Below are positions 55,295 through 64,000 of a DNA stretch of 64,000 bases, in pieces. Below the pieces are notes generated by a model, which saw nothing but the letters and a program-made list of their open reading frames with translations, was not told where the DNA came from and searched no databases. The stretch covers positions 1-64,000 of the forward strand of contig JADGJG010000041.1 in assembly GCA_027596195.1 (NCBI GenBank). The letters are read 5' to 3'. This DNA is from Podochytrium sp. JEL0797 (Eukaryota; Chytridiomycota; Chytridiomycetes; Chytridiales; Chytriomycetaceae). Every line of letters starts with the position of its first letter. Position 1 is the first letter of the stretch. The position numbers were made by a program, and so were the translations under genes.

Positions 55295-58200
55295 TTAGTA
55301 ATCATACACTTTACTTGAACAACCACTTTCAGGAAAGACAGGAGCACAAGGAACCCAAGGCTCATTATCCGACACCTCATCCAACTCCTCATCCACCTCA
55401 AGCATCTGTACATCCTCCAATGGCTCTTGTCGCGATTTCCCCTTCACATCAATCATCAATCCCTGCTGACCCCTCTCTCCAACATCCTCCTCCCCAACTT
55501 CCTCCTCTCCAGACTGATCATCCATGTCCACATCATCCACCTCCACCTCCAAAAAGTAAGCACCATCATCCATTCCACCAGCATCCTCCTCCACATTGTT
55601 ATCAACATCCATCAAAGCAGAATCGCCATTCATGCCCATTCCCTCAGAACCAAAATCCACATCCATCTCAACACCCTCGCATTCAGCAACAACATGGTTT
55701 GTTTCGTCGTAAACGTCATACGCGGCCTTGAGAGAGGCCGGAAAGAGTTTCCAAATGTGCTCACGAGTATACTCGGAAAGCAGCGTCAGGCGGTTGATTT
55801 CGGCAATGGTCTCGCGATCGACACCTCCAGCAGTTACCAAATCGGATGCAGTAAGCTCTTGCTCATCCAGCAGCAGCAAACTGTCAAATCCAGTCCCGCG
55901 TGAAAGCATCGTGTATTTCTCGGAGGCAGACAACCCCGCGTGGCGAATCCACGTGATAAACTTCTTGATGGTCTGGCCCTGGCTGCGGAAAACTGTAAAG
56001 GCGGAAGCAGGGACAAGGGGAAACTGGAATCGATGGATTTTCCGAAGTGTTTGCTGGCGCCCCAATGAGTCGAGATACTTGGCGGGACTCAGCATCGTGG
56101 ACTGTGGAAAAATAACGACGCGCGTCTTCCTTTCCTCCAACGGCAAAAGGTTGTTGGCAGTTTTCCATTCAAGTGAGATGCCGGGCCAGTCTTGAGCCTC
56201 CTCAATGTACTTGTCAAACTCGAGCTCCACCCAATCCGGCATGTTCGGGTTCTCTCCCCAATTGATAAATACCAACTTCCCCACACAACCCTTGGCCATG
56301 TTGAGCTCCGGCGCAATGTTCCCGGTGATCATGTACGTGTAGTTGAGAACAAATGGCAACACGTTCGGAAGGCCACCTGTCTGCATGTCTGTCCAATCAG
56401 AAAGGCAAATGCGCAATGCGTCGGCAATGGCCTTGTTTTCTGGAGTATCGCGTACGGACTCGGGACAGAAAGTATCTTGGGCGTGGACCATAATGATGGG
56501 AGAGTGTGTGAGGATGGAGAACATGTGGACGCGATGGAAACTCGCATTCACTCGCACGTTGTTGGTCTTGCAAATGATGGGCACTTGTGTCCAATCTTTG
56601 GCAGCAAACAGGGGATCGTCGGCGAGAATAGCAAGGCGACGGGAGTTGAGATTGGCCAAGTTCTCGGCGGAAATGGTGCCATATAAGCGCAGTTCGTTCA
56701 AGAAGGCAGCGTAATCCTTCTTGTGGCGGAAATCACGAGTCAACATACACGCAAACGGAATCTTGAACCACAACTGCCGGCCGAGCATGTCTGGGCGCGT
56801 GTCCCTGGAAGAACCATGCTCACGAAGAACCGACGACTGGCCTTGATGAAGCCGCGTAAACAAGGGAGTTGAGTGTGGAGCTTTCAACTGCGTTGGATCA
56901 CCGAGAAACTGGGTGTTGATCCCACCAAACGGAGCATCGATACCCGTGTCTTGCCGGTTGAACTTGTCAATGGCCGCCAATGACCTCCCAGTAATGAAAC
57001 TCCACTCATCCACTATCTGAAGCAGCAGTTGCTTCCAAAACTGCTTGATCATGGCCTCCTCACCAGCCGATCGAGGTTTTCGATCATGGTATTGGATTCC
57101 ACAACGCAGAGCGTGACAAGTCGTGACGCCTCCAATCAGCGCAGCCGCGTTGCCAGTATACGCATGGCATATCATGGCCGACTGAGCCGACCTCGCCGCA
57201 AAATACGCCTCCTGCGCTGGTTGAATATAGGACTTTCCCGTCCCCCCTCCACCGGTGACAATCATGTTGATCCCATCCCGCGGAACCGCAGCCAAAGCAG
57301 CGTCGAGTTGAGCACAAAACACCAAATATGGCAGTAATTGCTCCTTCGTCAAGTGCTGATCATGCGCAATTCGAATCATGCGAGCAACCTCATCTGCAAT
57401 GCACCACAAATGCCAATCCAACGGGTCTAGAGAAAATGGACGCTCAGGAAAGACGTCGGCAGCAGTGTTGACGGCATCTTGGAAATGGCGTTCGTCAGTA
57501 GCCTTGAGAAACACAGCCACTGCTGTTTCATAATCGGCAGTGGTGGACCCTTGAAGGGGATGAATGGCTTGGTGCTGAGCCGGTAAAGTAGGTAGAGAGG
57601 TGCTTGCAGCCACACCAGCGTAATCCAGCTGCTTCAACCGGGAAATGGCCTTCTGCTCGCGAACAGTCAAGGCAGGCAACAATTCATCCCCAAACGACAC
57701 ACCTCCCACTGGTTGTACTACACCCAGCTCAAGATTCGGCTGCTCCTCCTCACCTTGATTCTCCCACCCTCCCTCCTCCGAATCATCTCCTGCCTCCACA
57801 CTGATTCCACCAAGACCAGGAAGCCCAAACTCGGGTTGAATTTTCAATCGTTTGTTGCGGTACTCGCGGAATGCATGGCTGGTCTCGGAGTAGTCAATGT
57901 AGTTGCGAAGAAGCTTTTGGAGAGTTGGGTCCAGAGTTGGAATGAGTGCAGTAACAAAGGCAAGCTTGTCCGGAATGGCCAAAACGTCTTGATGCCGGGA
58001 CCAAGCAGAAAAGTAGACGCACATGAACAGGAGAGCCTGCTCCGACAAATCGTTGGCGTCAAACGAGAGAAAAGGAACCGTTTTGGGAGACTTCATAACA
58101 GGAGTGACGGGATGGGCACGCAGATTCTGGCCATGAGTTTCAAACAGCGAGTGCCTGGGGTCGAAACGAATCCCATCTTTGGCTTGTTTGAGGGGGAGTA

Positions 58201-61200
58201 CTTCAATCGTGGATGCGTACTGAAGGAGGCAAAGGCAGATGACCATGGGATCTTGGCCGCGAAACCGGTAGTCTTCCAAATCAGAACGAGATCCAGCCCA
58301 TTCCTCCGTCTCACCCGCGAAAAGCTTGTCAAAGGAGTAATTTGCAATGAGTTGGATATTCCGAGACGTGAGAAAGTTGGGAAGGCCAATAAGATAGGTA
58401 GCTGCGCGGGTCAGGCTGATTTGCTGAGCTCCAAGAATCTTGAATGCAGCACTGAGCATAAAGTTGTGCTCAGCCTTCGGGTTGGTCGTGTCAATGAGTT
58501 CCCAACGGCGGCGGAGCGCTTCCCAAAGCACTGGATCGTCTTGTTGGGTACCCAATTGATAGTTCAAAATGTACTCGGCACATGCCATACCAGCAACTCC
58601 TATATGAATTACAAAGTGTTAATATATTTCGGTTTTCTTCAATGGAAATAACAACCAACATACCAGGCGGAATAAGCTTCATGCTCGTGTTGCAGCGAAA
58701 CTGAACAGACACGTCGTAGTTCGAAAGGACAGCACGATGGTCATCACGTTCCATGAGTAATTGGAGAGAACCGTCCTCATCTTCCTCAAAATGTGTGGAT
58801 GGGTGAAGCTCATTGTGGCCATGGACGCGGCACAATTCTGGAGCAAGATCATCAAGTTTCTTGGGCAGCTGACTAAGCTGTGGGCGCGTGAGCTTCTTGA
58901 TGCATGTTCCAGTATGGCAATGGTGCTGTTTGTTCAAAATGAGTTGTTGATTAGCATGAGAAATCGTGATGCAATCAAGGAAATCTAAACACATACCATG
59001 CAAGTCTTTTGCAAAACAGATTTCGCCAAGTTTTCAGCAGCCAAATACGCCTCAATTTCCGCAGGAGACGCGTCTGGGCCGTAAACAGGTGGTGGGGCAA
59101 CAAAATCTCCAGCAGCAGCGAGGTCCGCGTCTAAAAGCGAAAATGAATCAGTGACCAAATTCAGTCAACTCAAAAAAATAAATAGAACGTACCAGAAACT
59201 GCAACCGGCTCCTTGGGTCCAGTTTGAACAAGAGAATCGGCCATGATGATGTACCGCCTGCGAAATTCCTCACTTCCTCGCAACTTCTCCTCCAAAAGCT
59301 TGGGGGATAAATGCCCCACCAACTGAAAGGTGAAATGCCAGTGCTCCCCACCACGACCTTGTTCGTGCTCTTGGTCAGTCAATGAGTCATCCACCAAGTA
59401 CCCAATGATCCCACCTCCCGGCAAACACTTTCCCGAAATCAAACAGTACCCCAACAAATCCCTGCAGACAATGAGCAGCATTTCAAATGCAAAACGCGCT
59501 ACTGCAACATGATCTGTTGCACTCAAATGGCGCCGCTCTTCCAACGTGGGCAACATCCCTCCATCCTCCCTCACTTGAATCTTGATTCCACACAACACAG
59601 CCACAATAGGAGAACGCGTGTCGTCGCAGTTGAAAGTCATCCAGAAATGCTGCAAACCAGTAGCTTGCTGGATTCCACGAACGAGCTCAAGGTTGCGAAG
59701 CTTCTCGGAGGGCGAGTCAGGAACACCATACGAAAGCACTTTGACATTTTGCATGACTTTCTTGTACAGAGGATGGTTGAAGAATGGCTGGCCGCTTTTC
59801 AAAAGCTCAATCAACTCGTTGAAGTCGTCCACGGAAAACTGCTGCCACACATTGTCGGGAGTTGCAAGGTCTCGTCGCAGTTGGATGAACGAGTTCTGGT
59901 TGAGGAGGAACCCGCGGAGCTCGGCATATAAGAACGGAATGAGCGTCGGATGGGTCTGGATTTGACGCCCGGGTGCTCCATCATCAATGACAAACTGATG
60001 AATCCAATGTTCCAATCCTATCTTGCGCATGAACGAATTCGGCCCACCCACTCCCCACGGAAACAATTGAGGGAATGCAAGCTGCAGGTAGTTGCGTTCT
60101 CGCTGTGCAATCTCGTTGCCCGAAACCATGAAGAAAGGGACTGGATCGTCAACGACACGGTACGTTTGACGCGTTTTGGAGTTCATGCGGAACTGGAGAA
60201 GCTGGTCAATGTGGGATTGGTCTGGATCGCGATCGATGGACATCAGCTGGTGGAACTCGAAGGACGAAATCTCGTATTCAGGATGCTCAACATCGGGGCC
60301 CGGATCGTCAAACACAGTGATGTGCTCCAGCACACCAAAGGGCATTTCATCCTCTGCAATCTGCCCATCCAACACGCTAAAGTCGATATCGAATCTCGCA
60401 AAGTCGGGGTTGAAGCGTTTCAAGAATTCCAACCACTTCTTGATCCGAGAAACGCGAATCCGATAGAGGAACCGGAGCATCGCACGCGTGAGTCTGTCTC
60501 GACGTACACCAGTAAAGATGACATCAAACGCGTCAAGAACGGTCCCAGGATGGCAGGGGAGACTGGTAACGACAGCTGCAACCTTGCCGGGATCTTGGAT
60601 GTAACAGATCGAGTTCCCGACGAAGGCATGTCCACCAGGCTCGTTCCCAACGAACTTGAGCGATATCATCTTGACGTGGGGCCACGTTGGCGTGGTCAAG
60701 CGTATCTCGGCCGGACTCAGTTCTTCAAGGCCATAGACGGACGGATCGCGGATAAAGCGCCAGTAGCCGTCTGCGAGCAGCATGGGCATGCGATACACTT
60801 CTTGAGACCCTTGGTTGGCTTGGTCGTCGACAAATGAAGCGGCCGTCATGTGAGAAGCTTTCTTGGCACGGTAGTTCAGCTCTTGAACGCACTTGTGGCA
60901 TCCGTTGACAGTGTCAGAAGCAGCATCAATACTGACGTGGGCAATCACGAGGCAATTCAAGCGATGGTCCTCGTGAAAGAACTCGCAGTCTGGGATGTGG
61001 CGCATGTGGAGGGGTTTGGAAAGTATGTGGCGATGCTCATGGATCCAGTCCTTCGTGACAGGTTCAATCTGTCTGGTCCACTTGTCGGACCCGCAAAAGA
61101 CGCAGCGAATCCGCCGGAAGTTTTCCAGCTTCAACGTGTTTTGGACTTGGCGAATGCGTTCAATCCGAATACTCTCAGGAACAGGGCTGGGGAAGTTGGT

Positions 61201-63247
61201 AACGGCAGCCAGCAGCTCTTCCTCCGAAGCAAACACCGTGGCTTCTTGGATAAGGCACGTGTCGGCCCAGTCATGATGATTTCTGGCAGAGGTTGTCCAA
61301 GGGTGAGCAAAAGACGCGTTGTGGCTCGGAGCATGCGGTGTGGGTCGTGCACCAGTATCAGAGGCAGCAATAGAAGCAGTAGAAGCAGAGGCAGTGGTGG
61401 AAGCAGTTGAAGCAGAGGGAGTGGTAGTGGGGGCGGAAGTGACAGCAGCAGAAGTAGTAGCGCGAGCATGGGCTGGTGGATGTTCCGGTGCAACAACTTG
61501 AGTGGCGTGTTGGGCAATGTGCTTGTCTGAGGAGAAAATCGAGATGTAAGTATACAGAATCCGACGCAAATCATCCGAAACTCAACACACATACCAAGCC
61601 AAAACTGCATCTTGTATTGCTTAGAACAAATGGGACACACGAGTGAAGAGGAGTGCAATGATGGTTGTGGTACTGATACCGAGGGCGATTCAGGGTGGGA
61701 GGGTTCTAGCTCAGAATGTGCCCTCAAAATATGCTGGGCTAATATTGAAGAATGAATGAGTTTTTCGTCGTTGAAGCTTGAAACAGAAAGGGAAATACTT
61801 AACCAAGTTTCGGCTTTGTTTTGAACTCCTCGGAACATGATGTGCACTGAAAACGACGACCGTGTTCAGCCAACATGTGCTTGGCTGATGAGCAAATATG
61901 TTCTGTTAATTTGATAGATTCTGATAAGAATAATCTGAACTGAAACATACCAAGCCGAGACTGCATCGTATATTTCTTCGAGCAAACTGAGCATGTGAGT
62001 GGAGTGGATGACAATACTAGTGGTGACAGTACTGGTTGTTCAGATGGTTTGAGGAAACTTTTGAGAACGGTTGGACGGAGAACAGGGGGTGATCGATTCG
62101 GTTCGTGAAGGAATCGGAGCAAAGGATTGGTAATACGAGGGATTTCTAAATGTTAGGAAGAACATTTAGAAAAAATATATGAAAAAATTCAATCAATTAC
62201 CCGAAAGCGGCGGCAAATGAAGGGAATCGATCAGTCTCACAATGTCTTCATTCGTTTCCATCGGCATTGAGTCTTGAGTCCGGATCAGACTTGGCACTTC
62301 GTGATGGTTTGAAGGCCATGATTGCTTTTGGACAGATTTCAGAAGCACGGGTGCTGTTTTAATGATCCAAAAGTCAGCAGTATGCCCGCATCGAAATGGG
62401 TCTAATATCAACATACCTCGATTTTCAGACGCGTCACCCGTTGCAGACTCGAGAATATTCGCTGAATTCAAAATTGGCTGACTGGGTTGCCTGTGGCGCT
62501 TCATGGGTTGGCGGTCTGCAGTGCGATCAAAAAGATTTCGAAGCTGAGACGTCGCGGTTCGAGAAACGAAACTAGGTTTTTATCGCGTTAAATTGAAGGA
62601 AGAAGGGCTGGCACAAATGTTGTACTTACGTTCGGCGAGATCCGATGACAGCATTCACATGCTCAAAGTCAGCGATCGCAGGCAGTGGGGAATCGACGGA
62701 ATCGGATAATCGAATAGGTGTGGCATGTGACGATAGCGGTTCGGCATGTTCAATATCCGATTCGCCGGAACGCGTAGAAAGAATGGGATCACAAAATTCG
62801 TCTGAAACAAGGTCTTGGTTTGGGTTGGAGGTAAGAAATCTGAGAGAAATGGTGAGAAACTGTTTTTGCTTTCGCGGATGGGCAGATGGGTCTTACATTC
62901 GACGCGATCGCGGAATAGCTGTGGCGTTTGATGGCACCGGCTCGGCGTGTTCAAGCTCGGAATGAAACGGTCGATGCGGCACATCCAAAGGTGCGATTGG
63001 GGACGAAAGATTGCTTGACAAATCAGCAGAAGGGTGGGGCGGAGCGATGGCGATTGGGGTTGATGGTGTCACGGGCGCGGGATTTGCTGCTGGTTATTAT
63101 ACGAAGTCAGAAATGGGAACAATGAGAATCACGCGCCAATAACATACCGGCACGTGTGGAATCGGCCAGTATGGGATCATCACTAGTGTGGACATTCGGA
63201 TATGGCCGATGCGGGAGATTTGACTTTGACTTTTGTTTGGAGGGCAT
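55295..63247 (-). CDS. Helitron-type transposase: C2H2 fingers, Rep/HUH domain, PIF1-like helicase
   Basis: Rolling-circle transposon protein, about 2,300-2,400 aa over roughly fourteen exons. The start at 63247 (MPSKQKSKSNLPHRPYPN) sits 34 bp below a TATA box. N-terminal exons are Ser/Pro-rich, two with similar HAEPxxSxAT repeats. Three C2H2 fingers follow (CSVCSKKYTMQSRL-AKHMLAEH and two relatives), each interrupted by a phase-1 intron at the same place. Exon 61526-59193 carries the Helitron-like N-terminal domain (FWMTFNCDDTRSPIVAVLCG) and the HUH motif as HWH at 59343-59335, in GRGGEHWHFTFQLVG. A CHTGTC finger-like segment and the YILNY tyrosine pair (58573-58559) follow. The last exon (58588-55295) is the helicase: GGGGTGKS near 57255-57230, VDEWSFI, FLGDPTQLKAP, and FRSQGQTI near the end. 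All catalytic motifs are present and the frame is intact, so the element may be autonomous. Confidence 0.87.
61530..62060 (-). repeat. Three tandem split-finger exon units in the Helitron gene
   Basis: Three copies of the unit [half finger]-intron-[half finger]. The first halves are CSVCSKKYTMQSRL, CTSCSEEFKTKPKL and CPICSKQYKMQFWL. The second halves are AKHMLAEH, AQHILRAH and DKHIAQH. Each intron lies after the Leu, in phase 1, so the exons could multiply as modules without a frame break. Confidence 0.75.
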
Positions 63248-63280
63248 GAAATATATTCCTTTTGGCGTTGTCAAGACCAC

Positions 63281-63290
63281 ATTTTATACC
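63281..63290 (-). promoter_or_regulatory. TATA box of the Helitron gene
   Basis: GGTATAAAAT on the minus strand, 34 bp upstream of the ATG at 63247. It resembles the TATA of the 207-aa ORF. Confidence 0.5.
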
Positions 63291-64000
63291 CATTTGGGAG
63301 GCTCACGGCCGTCACAACTCGTCATTAGCTCCTCAATCACAAGAAGAGATCACAGCCAGTCACAATACAAAAGGAGCGAACAGAGCTCCCTCAATTCGAG
63401 ACTGCTGGGCCTCCCCACTTATACGTTGCGTAAACGATTAGCACCTGTCGAAATGTTTCCGAGCCTTTTGTGACTGTCGGCTGGGCAACGATCGCGGTTT
63501 TCAATCAATTGAAGGTAGCTCTAGAAGCCGCTGTCTCCGCAATTGAAATTGTATCACTGCCTCCTTGGAACCACAGATGCATCTTATACATGCGCATCTT
63601 TTGCCCCCCTGTCGAGTCTTTTGTGCTTGTCGGTTGTGCAACGATCGCGATTTTCAATTCAGTGCAGGGTTCAATGCAAGAAGTTCGACTCCTCTCCAGG
63701 CACTCGCTTCCAATTATCTTTTGATCCAGATTGAAATTGGTCGATAACGCCGTAGACGATTTGCGTATTTTAGTAAGAATGGCACACATTGAATGGCGTG
63801 AAATGAGATTCAAAATCCAGGAAGGAGATAGGTCTAGAAGCTGCTGCACTCCCAATTCGTATCGGATCAACGTCTACTTGGAACCACAGATGCATCTTAC
63901 GTGTGTGCATCTTTTCCGTTTCTTCCGAGCCTTTGGTGACTGTTTCTTGTGTTGCTATCACAGTCCCAAGTTCGACTCAACTTTCGAATGCAAACCACTT
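63291..64000. other. Region upstream of the Helitron gene with direct repeats
   Basis: Probably contains or flanks the Helitron's upstream end, though I could not identify the TC-type terminus. TTGGAACCACAGATGCATCT starts at about 63566 and again at about 63879, and a CCGAGCCTTTTGTGACTGT-type segment occurs near 63452 and, with changes, near 63931. ORFs around the repeats are short. The repeats may be subterminal sequence of the element or decayed exons of a related gene. Confidence 0.5.

Noticed and set aside
63291..64000. Helitron 5' terminus
   Set aside because: No TC-start followed by a recognisable conserved end could be assigned without other copies to align, so no boundary is reported.

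Overview
The window reads as nuclear DNA of a fungus. Genes are tightly packed on both strands and most carry several short GT-AG introns of about 45-100 bp, so proteins were followed across exons by joining reading frames at splice sites. The gene set supports a fungus: AP-1-like bZIP proteins with the NxxAQxxFR basic region, a Zuo1/MPP11 chaperone, RMD1, condensin Ycg1/Cap-G, and a Cys-rich, Ser/Thr/Ala-rich probable surface protein. An early-diverging lineage (a chytrid, for example) is my inference from the style of the gene set; nothing in the window proves it.

Layout. 0.5-8.7 kb: mitochondrial RMD1-family protein, then a complete eIF4G. 9.5-15.4 kb (minus strand): two tandem paralogues of an unrecognised two-exon zinc-finger family, and 36 bp upstream of them a PIF1-type helicase with a RanBP2 zinc finger at its N-terminus. 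15.7-19.8 kb: a divergent Rho GTPase with a 16-nt exon, a small secreted protein, and a two-RRM/CCHC RNA-binding protein. 20.0-24.3 kb: two tandem pyruvate kinases of bacterial-like sequence type. 24.6-30.1 kb: ribosomal proteins uL30 (L7) and eL22 as a divergent pair, then the AP-1 gamma subunit. 30.2-36.6 kb: a hypothetical gene, zuotin, and a long cysteine-rich Ser/Ala-rich secreted protein.

37.2-37.6 kb holds a foldback/MITE-like element with nested perfect inverted repeats and a trace of a transposase-like tail. 38.4-44.6 kb is a cluster of six bZIP genes. Three share a palindromic promoter element about 62-72 bp upstream of the ATG. 45.4-48.5 kb is condensin subunit Ycg1/Cap-G. 48.6-51.1 kb has two homologous TPR-MYND genes in inverted orientation, both frame-disrupted. 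51.4-52.9 kb is a secretory-pathway glycosyltransferase, followed by tRNA-Lys(CUU) at 53.4 kb.

The last 10 kb is dominated by a large minus-strand Helitron-type gene (55.3-63.2 kb). It encodes three C2H2 fingers, each split by an intron at the same point, a Rep/HUH domain with HWH and a two-tyrosine motif, and a PIF1-like helicase. A nearby TATA-driven ORF of unknown family (53.8-54.5 kb) may be an accessory gene. The strongest candidates for something undescribed are the tandem zinc-finger family, the bZIP cluster with its shared operator-like palindrome, and the Helitron gene with repeated split-finger exons.
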